A DNA stretch of 64,000 bases from CAWCDJ01 sp963778675 (GTDB lineage: Bacteria; Acidobacteriota; Terriglobia; Bryobacterales; Bryobacteraceae). Positions 52,393-61,263 of the stretch are shown here, piece after piece. The notes below the pieces were generated by a model. The model did no database searches and was not told the DNA's origin. It saw only the letters and a list, made by a program, of their open reading frames with translations. The translations under genes and the position numbers were made by a program. Numbering within the stretch: the stretch's first letter is position 1; every line of letters starts with the position of its first letter. The stretch is from the NCBI GenBank assembly GCA_963778675.1, contig CAVZVI010000007.1:342221-406220 (forward strand), written 5' to 3'.

Positions 52393-53984
52393 CGCGGCTT
52401 GTTTTTCTGCACCTGGGCGTACATCATTTTGACCAGCTCCGGGTTGCTCATGGGCTGCCAGCCGTGGCCTTTCATGGGGCGGCCATATTCGAAGGTGGCG
52501 TCGGAGCCGGCCGCTTTGAGCTGCTGCTCCAGCCGATACACGGCGAGATTGAGATAGTAGTTGTCCATGTCGCCGACATAGATGTGCAGCTTGCCTCGCA
52601 GTTGCGGGCCGAGCCGCGTCCAGTTCTCATCGAGGTACGCCGCCAGGTCGTAGCCGTGATCCTTCATGTAGGCGGCTACGGACTTGTCGATCTTCCCGGT
52701 GCGCTTGTCCCAAAGCGGCTTGGGATAGCCGTCCTCGCCGACGGGGCCGTAAACGGCCTCCCACGCCTCGAATTGCTGGGCGGAACGGCCATGGCTGCCG
52801 AGCACGTCCTCCAGCTGGCTCATCTGGCGCATGGTCTGCACCACCTGGCCTTCGGCGGTGCGCATCATGGGCCGCTCCGGCACCATGTACTCGTAGCCTG
52901 GCGCGGTGAAGGCGTTGTCATCGTCGTAGATGTTGACCATCTGGTAGCGGTGAAAATCGATGGGGTCCGGATAAAGAGTCCAGGTGCCGCCAAAAAAATC
53001 GGGGTGGTAGACCTGGAGCGCCAGCGACTCCCAACCGCCGGTCGATCCGCCGGTCAGCACGCGAGCCCAGGGGGCCGCGATCATGCGGAAGTGATGTTCG
53101 AGGTAAGGGACGAGTTCTTTCAGCAGCGCATCGCCGTAGGGGCCGTCGTTGGCGGAGTTCACGGCATAGGAATCGTCGAAATAGGGCGTGGGGTGCTGCC
53201 AGGTGACCGCGATCATGCGCGGGAAGTCGTCGGACATCCAGGCCCTCGAAAGTTCGGCTCCCCTGCCCCCGCCGGTTTCACTGAAGCCGTACGGTGCGTT
53301 CAGGCCGAAGTGGCCCTGGATGTAGATTACCGGGTAGCGTTCTTCGGGATGCTCGTTATAGCCCTTGGGCAGAAGGACGGTCGCGCCAAGGAAGATGGGA
53401 TGGCCCCAGAACTGGGAGAGCATAGGGCTCTGGATCCGGATGTGCTTCACCCATGCGGTGTCGGCAGGCAGCTCGACAGGCGAAATGACGTGCGTGAGCT
53501 CGAGTTTCACGTCGTATCCGGCGGCCGGGTCGAGGTGCACCTTGCGGACGTCGCTATAGAGGTTGCCGGGCGAGCGCGTAAAGTGCTGGCCTTCCCACTG
53601 GTCCATGTGGGCCCAGATGGTGTGGCCGTCCGCGCGCGGAAACCGGGTGTAGACATTGACGAGGGCCTGCACGTAGTAGTCGCCGGCCGGAACATCCTTC
53701 AGGCTGGCCGCCGGATATCCCAGGGCGCGGGCATCGAGGACGGCGGCGCGGCCCGGCGCGAGCGCATCGACATCCACGGCGAAAAAGGGGGTCTTGCCGG
53801 TCCACGAGCCGGTCTGCCGGATGGGCTCGGGAGACTCGGCCTTTCCGATGGCGACGAAGACCCGGCCGGTGATGGGTCCGTCATGCGCAGGCGCGGCGAA
53901 AGAGACTTCAAAACGGGGTTCCGCGGCGAGCGCAGCGGCCGCGGCGGCCAGGAGCAGTAGAAACAGGCGAAAATTATGCCTCAT
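52389..53984 (-). CDS. Secreted esterase (enterochelin-esterase-like alpha/beta hydrolase)
   Basis: A 531-residue exported protein. The signal peptide RLFLLLLAAAAAALAA is followed by an Ig-like N-terminal region and an alpha/beta hydrolase core with RYPVIYIQGHFGLNAPYGF (strand and oxyanion region) and the nucleophile in VLTGGSTGGWESLAL (G-G-S-T-G-G). A likely catalytic histidine is in PMKGHGWQPM near the C-terminus and an acidic residue in HIYVGDMDNYYL. This matches Fes/esterase D-like enzymes, here probably acting on ester substituents of a polysaccharide or on a plant-derived ester. It faces the GH92 gene tail to tail and is divergent from the sugar isomerase gene. Confidence 0.85.
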   Translation of the reverse strand: MRHNFRLFLLLLAAAAAALAAEPRFEVSFAAPAHDGPITGRVFVAIGKAESPEPIRQTGSWTGKTPFFAVDVDALAPGRAAVLDARALGYPAASLKDVPAGDYYVQALVNVYTRFPRADGHTIWAHMDQWEGQHFTRSPGNLYSDVRKVHLDPAAGYDVKLELTHVISPVELPADTAWVKHIRIQSPMLSQFWGHPIFLGATVLLPKGYNEHPEERYPVIYIQGHFGLNAPYGFSETGGGRGAELSRAWMSDDFPRMIAVTWQHPTPYFDDSYAVNSANDGPYGDALLKELVPYLEHHFRMIAAPWARVLTGGSTGGWESLALQVYHPDFFGGTWTLYPDPIDFHRYQMVNIYDDDNAFTAPGYEYMVPERPMMRTAEGQVVQTMRQMSQLEDVLGSHGRSAQQFEAWEAVYGPVGEDGYPKPLWDKRTGKIDKSVAAYMKDHGYDLAAYLDENWTRLGPQLRGKLHIYVGDMDNYYLNLAVYRLEQQLKAAGSDATFEYGRPMKGHGWQPMSNPELVKMMYAQVQKNKPR

Positions 53985-54040
53985 GCCCGATAATGATATT
54001 CTGTTTTTGGCCCTTTAACTACTGATAAGGAGACATCCAC

Positions 54041-55000
54041 GTGAGAGTCGGCGTATTGACCGTATTGTTATCGCAACTACCCCTCGATGACGTTTTGAAA
54101 AAGCTGAAGAGCTTAAAGATCGATACCGTGGAACTCGGTACCGGAAACTACCCGGGCGATGCACACTGCAAGCTCTCGATGCTCGACAACAATAGCGAGC
54201 TCATCGAGTTCAAGAAGAAGCTGGACGATCACGGCGTCAGCATCAGCGCCTTGAGCTGCCACGGCAATCCGCTGCACCCGGATAAAGACCGCGCCAAACA
54301 CGACCAGGAAGTGAGCCGCAAGACCATCCGGCTGGCCGAGAAGCTGGGCGTTCCGGTGGTGATCGATTTCAGCGGCTGCCCCGGCGATTCGCCGAACTCC
54401 AAGTGGCCCAACTGGGTGACCTGCCCGTGGCCGCCCGACTACCTGGAAATCCTGAAGTGGCAATGGGAAGAAGTGGTCGCGCCCTATTGGATCGCGCACG
54501 GCAAGTTCGCTGCCGATCACGGCATCAAGGTCGCGATCGAGATGCATCCGGGGTTCGTGGTCTACAGTCCGGAGACGATGCTGAAGCTGCGCTCGATTGC
54601 CGGGCCGAGCGTAGGCTGCAACTACGATCCGAGCCACATGTTCTGGCAGGGGATCGATCCGATCGCCGCGATCCGCGTGCTGGGCGATTCGATCTTCCAC
54701 GTGCACGCCAAAGACACGCAGATTTACGAGCGGAACCTGCCGCTCACGGGCGTGCTCGACACGAAGAGCTACACCGACGAGCGCAACCGGGCGTGGATCT
54801 TCCGCACCTGCGGGTACGGGCACGGGGCCGAGTGGTGGAAGGAGTTCGCCTCGACGCTGCGGATGTTCGGCTACGATTACGTGCTCTCGATCGAACACGA
54901 GGACAGCCTGCTTTCGCCCGAAGAGGGACTGTCGAAAGCGGCATCGTTCCTGAACGACCTGGTCATGCGCCAGCAGCCCGCCGCGGCTTGGTGGGTGTAG
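54041..55000 (+). CDS. Sugar phosphate isomerase/epimerase family TIM barrel
   Basis: A 319-residue xylose-isomerase-like TIM barrel. GTG 54041 is the start, supported by AAGGAGA at 54027-54033. Metal-site residues fit VAIEMHPGFVVYSPETML (E and H), GCNYDPSHMFWQGIDPI (D and H) and FHVHAKDTQIYERN (H and D). It probably converts a sugar or sugar acid in the cytoplasm. It is divergent from the esterase (56 bases) and convergent with the glucarate dehydratase-like gene, so the cluster may share a sugar-acid pathway. Confidence 0.88.
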   Translation: MRVGVLTVLLSQLPLDDVLKKLKSLKIDTVELGTGNYPGDAHCKLSMLDNNSELIEFKKKLDDHGVSISALSCHGNPLHPDKDRAKHDQEVSRKTIRLAEKLGVPVVIDFSGCPGDSPNSKWPNWVTCPWPPDYLEILKWQWEEVVAPYWIAHGKFAADHGIKVAIEMHPGFVVYSPETMLKLRSIAGPSVGCNYDPSHMFWQGIDPIAAIRVLGDSIFHVHAKDTQIYERNLPLTGVLDTKSYTDERNRAWIFRTCGYGHGAEWWKEFASTLRMFGYDYVLSIEHEDSLLSPEEGLSKAASFLNDLVMRQQPAAAWWV

Positions 55001-55061
55001 GGCGAGACCTCCGGTATGGCCCGCTCTCTCGGCCGCGGATCTGAGCGATGAAAGCGGGCCA

Positions 55062-56381
55062 CTACCAACGCGGCAAAACGCGGCGCCACGAGGCGTCCAC
55101 GTGCTTCCGCATTTCGGCTTCGTCGTCGCGCTTGCGGTATGGGATCTTCGCGTACCGTTCCCGGCCGCGCGCAACCTGGTCGTAATCGAGATCCACTCCC
55201 AGGCCCGGTTTCCCGGGAATCCGCACGCAGCCGTTCTCGAACCGGATACGCCCGCCCGCCGCTACTTCGTCCTGGGCGGTTTGCCACGGGTAGTGGGTGT
55301 CGCATGCATAAGTCAGGTTGGGGCACGCGGCGGCCACATGCGTCATCGCCATCAGGCTCACGCCCAGGTGGCTGTTGGAGTGCATCGAGAGGCCCATCCC
55401 GAGCACACCGGCCAGGTGCGACAGGTACTGCACATTTCGCATTCCTCCCCAGTAGTGCGGGTCGGACAGGACGATCTGCACGGCGTCGAGATCGCGGGCG
55501 TGCGGCACATCGGCGAACGAGGTGACCGCGACGTTGCTGGCCTGCGGCGTATGGTTATCCTCAGCCAGCAGGCGGCGGCGCACTTCGCCCATACCCTCGA
55601 GCGTGGCGCAGGGGTCCTCCAGGTAACCCCCGCCGGAAAGCTCTTCCTTCAGTTCGCGGCCGACGCGCACCGAGGTCTCGACGCTCCAGGCACAGTTGGG
55701 GTCGATTCGCAGCGGGTAGGAAGGCCCAAAGGCTTCGCGCAGGGCGCGGATGCTGGCGATCTCCGTCTCGGGGTCGAGCACGCCGCCCTTCAGCTTGATC
55801 TCGCGAAAGCCGTACTGATCGATCATCTGGCGGCACTCGCGCACGCACGCCTGGGGGCTGAGCACTTCTCCGTACTCGTCCTCGCGCGCATCGCCGCCGA
55901 TACCTCCGCCGCCGGCGTGCTTGTAGAACAGATAGGCTGAAAAGCTGACCGCGTCGCGAACCCTTCCGCCGATCACGTCGCACACCGGCTTGCCGGCGGC
56001 TTTACCGATGAGATCGAGACAGGCGATCTCTATCGCGGCGAAGGTGCGGGCATGGCGGTCGAGCGGATTTTCGCCGGGAACGAGGTAGGTTTGGGAGCGC
56101 CCACCGGGGCCCCCCGCCGTCTCTCTGGCAGCCTCCGCCGTCAGGTCGCGGTTCAAACCAGCCAGTTGGAATGGATCCATGCCGGTTACACGGGACCGCA
56201 CCGCTTCGAGCCCCGCCAGCGGACCGTCCCCGCCATAGGTCTCGGCGATGCCGGTAAGGCCGGAGTCGGTCTTGAGTTCCACAATCGTACGCAGTGCAAA
56301 TGGCGCGTGCAACCCGTAAGAACTACGCAGTGGAGGGTCCGCGATCGCGATAGGGTGAAGAATCAGCTCGGTAATCCGCAT
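55062..56381 (-). CDS. Glucarate dehydratase-like enolase superfamily enzyme
   Basis: A 439-residue enolase-superfamily member. The N-terminal capping domain is followed by a barrel with FREIKLKGGVLDPETEIASI (KxK-type lysines), LRIDPNCAWSVETSV (Asp/Asn metal ligand), YLEDPCATLEGM (Glu ligand) and GMGLSMHSNSHLGVSL (His/Asn end). These are the features of the GudD subgroup, which dehydrates D-glucarate or L-idarate to 5-keto-4-deoxyglucarate. The exact stereochemistry of the substrate cannot be read. The start is ATG 56381. Confidence 0.9.
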   Translation of the reverse strand: MRITELILHPIAIADPPLRSSYGLHAPFALRTIVELKTDSGLTGIAETYGGDGPLAGLEAVRSRVTGMDPFQLAGLNRDLTAEAARETAGGPGGRSQTYLVPGENPLDRHARTFAAIEIACLDLIGKAAGKPVCDVIGGRVRDAVSFSAYLFYKHAGGGGIGGDAREDEYGEVLSPQACVRECRQMIDQYGFREIKLKGGVLDPETEIASIRALREAFGPSYPLRIDPNCAWSVETSVRVGRELKEELSGGGYLEDPCATLEGMGEVRRRLLAEDNHTPQASNVAVTSFADVPHARDLDAVQIVLSDPHYWGGMRNVQYLSHLAGVLGMGLSMHSNSHLGVSLMAMTHVAAACPNLTYACDTHYPWQTAQDEVAAGGRIRFENGCVRIPGKPGLGVDLDYDQVARGRERYAKIPYRKRDDEAEMRKHVDASWRRVLPRW

Positions 56382-56422
56382 GGCATGTAAATTGCACTGA
56401 AACGGGCAGGAAAGGACGCGAC

Positions 56423-56545
56423 ATGGAAGCGGTTGTGATCGCCGGCACGCTGGTCGGAAGTTTTCTGGGAGCGCTCGTTATTCAGCGGGCGGCACTCGAG
56501 GGATTGTTCCGGATCCTGGAATCGGAGCGCCGCGGCCGCCACTGA
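56423..56545 (+). CDS. Tiny membrane protein, 40 residues
   Basis: A 40-residue open frame, AUG 56423 to TGA 56543-56545, with a GGAAAGGA site about 8 bases before the start. It begins EAVVIAGTLVGSFLGALVIQ, a single hydrophobic helix, and ends with a basic amphipathic stretch (LESERRGRH). It lies between the glucarate dehydratase-like gene (divergent) and a second tiny gene on the other strand. I do not recognise a family. The helix, the ribosome site and the position support it. Confidence 0.55.
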   Translation: MEAVVIAGTLVGSFLGALVIQRAALEGLFRILESERRGRH

Positions 56546-56547
56546 CG

Positions 56548-56679
56548 CTACTTGCGCGAGCCGCGCTGGGGGTTTTTTAACTGGCTCTGGCGTGCCTTTG
56601 CCTTTTTGCGCTTGGGCTTGCTGATAACAAAGGTTCCGCTGCCCACATACTCTGCCTGATAAAGTTTTTCGTCCGCCAA
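56548..56679 (-). CDS. Tiny basic protein, 43 residues
   Basis: A 43-residue open frame with TTG start at 56679 (complement 56677-56679) and a GAGGAGAG ribosome site 7-8 bases upstream. The sequence begins ADEKLYQAEYVGSGTFVISK and ends with a Lys/Arg-rich tail (KPKRKKAKARQSQLKN and PQRGSRK). It is convergent with the tiny membrane protein, its stop codon separated from that gene's stop by two bases. No family recognised; a ribosome- or nucleic-acid-associated role is only suggested by charge. Confidence 0.5.
   Translation of the reverse strand: MADEKLYQAEYVGSGTFVISKPKRKKAKARQSQLKNPQRGSRK
56554..56576 (+). terminator. Possible terminator between the two tiny genes
   Basis: GCGCG (56554-56558) pairs with CGCGC (56562-56566) over an AGC loop, followed by TGGGGG and TTTTTT. 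The T-run is displaced by six bases from the stem, which weakens the case; it also codes for the C-terminus of the tiny basic protein. Confidence 0.3.
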
Positions 56680-56745
56680 AAGATCTCTCCTCGATGAAAC
56701 GTGAATTGATCATTCATTGTACCGCGCATTATTCTGGAACAGAGA

Positions 56746-58068
56746 ATGGCGGCGGACGAACAATCCGGGGAGCAGGCCGCCGCGGTCCGGATGGCCGCGG
56801 CGACGCCCGCAGTTGGGCACTTGCCGCCGGGCGGGCAACCCGCGCCGGCGCCATCCGCCGGGGTTGGCCACACCTTCCGGGCGCTCCGGCACCGCAACTT
56901 CCGCCTGTTCATCAGCGGCCAGATCATTTCGCTGGTCGGCACGTGGATGCAGAACGTGGCGGAGAGCTGGCTGGTATACCGGCTGACTCACTCCGAACTG
57001 CTCTTGGGAACGGCCTGGTTCTGTTCGCAGATCGCAGTCTTCGCGCTCGGACCGCTGGGAGGGTTGGCGGCCGACCGGGTCTCGCGGCACAAACTGGTGA
57101 TCGTCACCCAGACCCTGGCGATGTTGCAGGCCTTCGCGCTGGCTACGCTGACGCTCACCGGACTCGTCCGCGTCTGGCACCTGCTGGTAATGGCCGGGCT
57201 GCTGGGCGTGATCAATGCTTTCGACATGCCGGGGCGGCAGGCGCTGGTCATCCAGATGACCGGCAAGGAAGATCTGCTCAATGCGATCTCGCTGAACTCC
57301 GCCACATTCAACGCCGCGCGCGTGTTGGGACCGGCGGTCGCCGGCCTGGTGGTTGCGGCGGTCGGCGAGGGACTGTGTTTTTTGCTGAACGGCCTGAGTT
57401 TCCTGGCGGTGATCGGCTGTCTTCTGGCGATGCGGCTTCCACGCTTCGAGCGGCCCGCTCCGCAGTCTCCCTGGCGCCGCGTGGCCGACGGCTTCCGTTA
57501 CGCAGGGCGCCATCCGTCGGTAAGGCGGATCCTCGCGCTGATGGGAGCGGCCACGCTCTCCGGCACACCGGTCATGGTTCTGATTCCGGTCTTCGCTGAC
57601 GAAATGTTCCATCGCGGATCCAGGGGAATGGGCTTTCTGATGGGAGGGATGGGGGTCGGCGCAGTGACCGGAACCCTGATGCTGGCCCGCCGCACGCGCC
57701 TGAGCGCGCTGCCCCGGGTCATGGTCTGGAGCGGAGCCGCCGTGGGCACGGCCTACCTGGCCTTCGCACTGTCGCCTTCCTTCTGGTTTTCCCTGGCGGT
57801 CATGCCCGTAATCGGCTTCTTCGTGATGCAGCAGATGGCGTCCGCGAATACGACGATCCAGACGCTGATCGAGGACGAGTATCGCGGGCGCATCATGGCG
57901 CTCTACGCCATGACCGTCGTAGGATTGGCACCGTTCGGCAGCCTCGCATCCGGTGCTCTGGCCGGCTGGTTCGGCGCGCGTCCGACTGTGGCCGCGGGCG
58001 CTGTGCTGGCTTTGTCCGCCGCGGCGGCGTTTCAGTGGAGTTTGAAGAGGAGGCCGATTGCAGCCTGA
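56746..58068 (+). CDS. MFS exporter (EntS/MFS_3-like), second copy
   Basis: A 440-residue, 12-helix transporter clearly paralogous to the gene at 12131-13435. Shared marks are ALRHRNFRLFISGQIISLVG, TWMQNVAESWLVYRLTHSEL and INAFDMPGRQALVIQMTGKE. It has a longer, Pro/Ala-rich cytoplasmic N-terminus (about 40 residues). The metallopeptidase gene begins 11 bases before its stop on the same strand, so the pair may be cotranscribed. Substrate unknown. Confidence 0.9.
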   Translation: MAADEQSGEQAAAVRMAAATPAVGHLPPGGQPAPAPSAGVGHTFRALRHRNFRLFISGQIISLVGTWMQNVAESWLVYRLTHSELLLGTAWFCSQIAVFALGPLGGLAADRVSRHKLVIVTQTLAMLQAFALATLTLTGLVRVWHLLVMAGLLGVINAFDMPGRQALVIQMTGKEDLLNAISLNSATFNAARVLGPAVAGLVVAAVGEGLCFLLNGLSFLAVIGCLLAMRLPRFERPAPQSPWRRVADGFRYAGRHPSVRRILALMGAATLSGTPVMVLIPVFADEMFHRGSRGMGFLMGGMGVGAVTGTLMLARRTRLSALPRVMVWSGAAVGTAYLAFALSPSFWFSLAVMPVIGFFVMQQMASANTTIQTLIEDEYRGRIMALYAMTVVGLAPFGSLASGALAGWFGARPTVAAGAVLALSAAAAFQWSLKRRPIAA

Positions 58069-59302
58069 GACGAAGAGACGCCTGGCTCTCGCGGCGGCGG
58101 CGTTGTTCTGGGCAGGGCTTGCCTTTGGCCAGACGGATCCCCGCGCCCGGGATCTCTGCTCGCAGGCAAACCAGATCGCCCAGGAACTCACCACGATCTC
58201 CGGCATGCCGCTGCGCCACCCGGTGCCGTGCGACTTTATCTCCAAAGACAAGGTCAACGAGTTCCTGAAGAACCGGATCAAGGAAGTGGCGGACCCGGAA
58301 GACATTCGGGCCGAGGAATTGACGCTGAAGAAATTCGGCCTCGTTCCGCCCGGCTTCGACCTGGCCAAGAGCACGGTGGACCTGCTCACCGAACAGGCCG
58401 CCGCCTTTTACGACTACGACAAGAAGAAGCTGTTTATCACGGAATCCACACCCTCGGACACGCAGCAGCCCGTGCTTGCCCACGAACTTTCGCATGCCCT
58501 GGCCGACCAGAATTTCAATCTCGGCAAGTACATTCGCAAGGGAAGAAAGAGCGACGACGGCGCCACCGCGAGGCTGGCGGTGATGGAAGGGCAGGCCACC
58601 TGGCTGATGTCGGAATACCTGGCACGCAAGATGGGGCAATCGCTTCTGAATTCGCCGGCCCTGGTGCAGACGATGGCCACCCTGAGCGAAGCGGGCGCCG
58701 GGGACTACCCTGTCTTCGACAGCGCACCGCTCTACCTGAGGCGCTCCCTGGTGTTTCCCTATACGGCGGGAATGCTGTTCCAGAACGCGCTGGTGGAGCG
58801 CGACGGGCAGCGCGGGTTCTCCGAGGTGTATCGCGACCCGCCGCTTTCGTCGCAGCAGATCCTGCATCCGGAGAAGTACTTCGAGCGCGTCAAACCCACG
58901 ATTCCGGAGCTGCCCGATCCGAAGCTGCCGCATGGATACAAGGGCCTGGTGGGCGGATCTCTGGGCGAACTCGAGCACAGTATCCTGATCGAGCAGTACC
59001 TGGGCAAGGAGCGGGCCGCCGCGATCGCGCCGCACTGGCGCGGATCGGACTTCGAGCTCGACGAGAACAAAAAAGCCGGCCGCGTTGTGCTGCGGTACTC
59101 GGTGGAATGGGACAGCGAAGAGAGTGCCCGCCTGTACTTTGCGGCCTACCAGGAGATCCTCCGCAAGAAGTGGAAGAAGATCACGTTCCAGCCGGAATCG
59201 CCCGATGCCGTGACCGGAGAGGGCGACGACGGCCGCTTCGAACTGCAGCGGAAAGGTGCGGTGGTGACCAGTGTGGAAGGCCTGGACCCTGCGCTACACT
59301 GA
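58058..59302 (+). CDS. Secreted HExxH metallopeptidase-like protein
   Basis: A 414-residue exported protein. TTG 58058 starts inside the end of the MFS gene and gives a signal peptide (RLALAAAALFWAGLAFGQ). The zinc motif is HELSH in QPVLAHELSHALADQ, and the third ligand is probably the glutamate in RLAVMEGQATWLMSEYL, an M48/gluzincin-like arrangement. The rest is not assigned. It overlaps the MFS gene by 11 bases and precedes a thioredoxin-like gene by 5 bases, so all three appear to form an operon. Confidence 0.78.
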   Translation: MQPETKRRLALAAAALFWAGLAFGQTDPRARDLCSQANQIAQELTTISGMPLRHPVPCDFISKDKVNEFLKNRIKEVADPEDIRAEELTLKKFGLVPPGFDLAKSTVDLLTEQAAAFYDYDKKKLFITESTPSDTQQPVLAHELSHALADQNFNLGKYIRKGRKSDDGATARLAVMEGQATWLMSEYLARKMGQSLLNSPALVQTMATLSEAGAGDYPVFDSAPLYLRRSLVFPYTAGMLFQNALVERDGQRGFSEVYRDPPLSSQQILHPEKYFERVKPTIPELPDPKLPHGYKGLVGGSLGELEHSILIEQYLGKERAAAIAPHWRGSDFELDENKKAGRVVLRYSVEWDSEESARLYFAAYQEILRKKWKKITFQPESPDAVTGEGDDGRFELQRKGAVVTSVEGLDPALH

Positions 59303-59307
59303 GGCTT

Positions 59308-59898
59308 ATGGCAAGACAGGGAATGTTGACCGCCGCGCTGGCGATGATGTGCCTGGCCGCGCCCCTCGTCGGGGCAACCCTGCCGCGCCCGGCACCGGAT
59401 TTCACGATTAACCTCACGAACGGGAGGCAGCTTCACCTAAGCCAGTATCGGGGAAAAGTGGTGGTGCTGGCGTTCATTCTGACAACGTGCTCGCACTGCC
59501 AGCGGACCACGGGCTACCTGAACAAGCTGCAGGCCGAACTCGGCCCGCGCGGGCTGCAAGTCATCGAGTCGGCGATCGAAGAGAATGCGCGCGGAAACGT
59601 GCCAGGCTTCGTGCAGCAGTTTCAGACGCCGTTCCCGGTGGGTTACAACGCCAACACCGTCCAGGTACTGGACTTCCTGCAGCATCCCACGATGATGATT
59701 CCCCACATGCCGCTGCTCGCGTTTATCGACCGGCAGGGTGTGATCCGCGCGCAGCACGAGGGCAACGAAGAGCCATTCTTCGGCCCCGAGCACGAACAGT
59801 ATCTGCGCAACCAGATCGAGACGCTGCTCAAGGAAGGCGGCGCGCCTGACCGGAAGCGCGGAGCCAAAACGAAGGCGACTTCCAAGAAGCAGAGCTAG
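59308..59898 (+). CDS. Thioredoxin-like (TlpA/redoxin) protein
   Basis: A 196-residue exported thioredoxin-fold protein. A hydrophobic leader (LTAALAMMCLAAPLVGAT) precedes the fold; the redox pair is the CxxC of LTTCSHCQRTTGYLNKLQA, in the TlpA/AhpC-TSA arrangement. The cis-proline loop is around PHMPLLAFIDRQG. The C-terminus is Lys-rich (KRGAKTKATSKKQS). It probably reduces or oxidises thiols in the periplasm. A GAGG site precedes the ATG 59308, and the preceding peptidase gene ends 5 bases upstream. Confidence 0.88.
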   Translation: MARQGMLTAALAMMCLAAPLVGATLPRPAPDFTINLTNGRQLHLSQYRGKVVVLAFILTTCSHCQRTTGYLNKLQAELGPRGLQVIESAIEENARGNVPGFVQQFQTPFPVGYNANTVQVLDFLQHPTMMIPHMPLLAFIDRQGVIRAQHEGNEEPFFGPEHEQYLRNQIETLLKEGGAPDRKRGAKTKATSKKQS

Positions 59899-61085
59899 TG
59901 GTCCCGTTCAGCCTGGAGAAAGTCGATCGCCAGTTTCGCCAGCACTCTCTCGAGCGAATCCACATCGGGCACACTTCCCTGTGCCATGCGCGCCGTACCG
60001 CCGCCGCGTCCACCGGCTTCGGTGATGGCCGCCTTGAGTAGTCGTCCCGCATCGAACCCGGCATCGGCCGAGGCGGCCGCCAGTACGGAAGGCGGCTGGG
60101 AGAGAGCGGCTACGAACACGGCCTTGGGCCCCGCCGTAAAGCTCTGCGCGACCGCACGGAGATCCTCGAGCGAGCCGGCGGCCAACCGGGCGGTATAGCG
60201 GCGGAGGCCTTCCGCATCGGGCTCGGTGGCGTCGTACAGATCGCGACCTCGGTAGACGGCCAGGTCGAGTTCCAGTTTGCGCTGCGCCTTTTCGGCCGCC
60301 CGCGCGGCCTCGAGTTGCGCCGCCACCAGCGCGGGTACTTCGTCCAGGGGCGAGGAGAAAAGCTGTGAGGCTCTCACCAGCGCTTCGTAATCGGCGCGCG
60401 CACGGCGAACGGCGCGCGCTCCACAGAGGAACTCGACGCGCACGGACTGCCGGATTTTTTCCAGCTTTCGCAGCAGCACCACTCCGATCTCACCGGTACC
60501 GCGGACGTGCGTGCCTCCGCAAGCGCTGCGGTCCAGGCCCTCGATGGAAACGATGCGCAGGGTGCCCCGGCGCCCCGGCGCTTTGCGCAGACCCTCGACC
60601 TCTGCGGCATCTTCGAAGTCCACGGCGAGCGGGCGGTTCTCGCAAATGATCGCATTCGCGCGGCGTTCCGCTTCCTGGGCGGTGCGCGGCTCGACGGCGC
60701 CGCCCTCGAGATCGATGGTGGCGCTCTCGGCGCCCAGGTGGAAGCTGACGGTGTGGAGTCCGAACGACTGTTCAAAGACCGCGGAGAGCAGGTGCTGTCC
60801 GCTGTGCTGCTGCATGTGATCGAAGCGGCGGTTCCAATCGATCGAGCATTCGACAGCCTCGGCGGCCAGGGGTGCTGCCAACCGGTGCGCGATGCGCTCC
60901 TCCTCGTCGAGCACGTCGACCACCGGAACGCCGCCGATCACCCCGAGATCGAACGGCTGCCCGCCCGAACTGGGATAAAAGGCTGAGCGGTCGAGGTAGA
61001 CGGTCTGCGCGTCCAGGGAGCGATCGACCACGCGAGCCGTGAACTCGCGGACGTAGGAATCGGTGTAATAAAGCCGTTCGGTCAT
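59895..61085 (-). CDS. AlaX-type alanyl-tRNA editing protein with DHHA1 domain
   Basis: A 396-residue protein homologous to the editing half of alanyl-tRNA synthetase. The N-terminal second-additional-domain region gives the zinc motif HSGQHLL in HMQQHSGQHLLSAVF and the pair CGGTHV in SACGGTHVRGTGEIG; the C-terminal part has the DHHA1-like stretch ITEAGGRGGGTARMAQGSV. Such AlaX-L proteins hydrolyse mischarged Ser- or Gly-tRNA(Ala). It overlaps the end of the thioredoxin-like gene by 4 bases, tail to tail. Confidence 0.9.
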   Translation of the reverse strand: MTERLYYTDSYVREFTARVVDRSLDAQTVYLDRSAFYPSSGGQPFDLGVIGGVPVVDVLDEEERIAHRLAAPLAAEAVECSIDWNRRFDHMQQHSGQHLLSAVFEQSFGLHTVSFHLGAESATIDLEGGAVEPRTAQEAERRANAIICENRPLAVDFEDAAEVEGLRKAPGRRGTLRIVSIEGLDRSACGGTHVRGTGEIGVVLLRKLEKIRQSVRVEFLCGARAVRRARADYEALVRASQLFSSPLDEVPALVAAQLEAARAAEKAQRKLELDLAVYRGRDLYDATEPDAEGLRRYTARLAAGSLEDLRAVAQSFTAGPKAVFVAALSQPPSVLAAASADAGFDAGRLLKAAITEAGGRGGGTARMAQGSVPDVDSLERVLAKLAIDFLQAERDH

Positions 61086-61175
61086 GAGGAATCTCCATTT
61101 TGGCAGACCCGGCTACAGGGTTGCATGAAGGGTGCACGGTCGGGTACATTGTAGGAGTCGTCCCTCGCTAGCAAC

Positions 61176-61252
61176 GCGCCCATAGCTCAGTTGGATAGAG
61201 CGTCTGGCTACGAACCAGAAGGTCGGCAGTTCGAATCTGTCTGGGCGCACCA
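61176..61252 (+). tRNA. tRNA-Arg (anticodon ACG)
   Basis: A complete 77-base cloverleaf with encoded CCA. Acceptor GCGCCCA/TGGGCGC, D stem GCTC/GAGC, anticodon stem TCTGG/CCAGA with loop CTACGAA (anticodon ACG at 61210-61212), T stem GGCAG/CTGTC with TTCGAAT loop. After A-to-I editing of position 34 it reads CGU, CGC and CGA arginine codons. Confidence 0.97.
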
Positions 61253-61263
61253 CAAAATCAAAC

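Noticed and set aside
51972..53960. 662-codon plus-strand frame opposite the esterase gene
   Set aside because: It runs across the end of GH92 and the whole antisense strand of the esterase without motifs or a start site; a shadow of the real gene.
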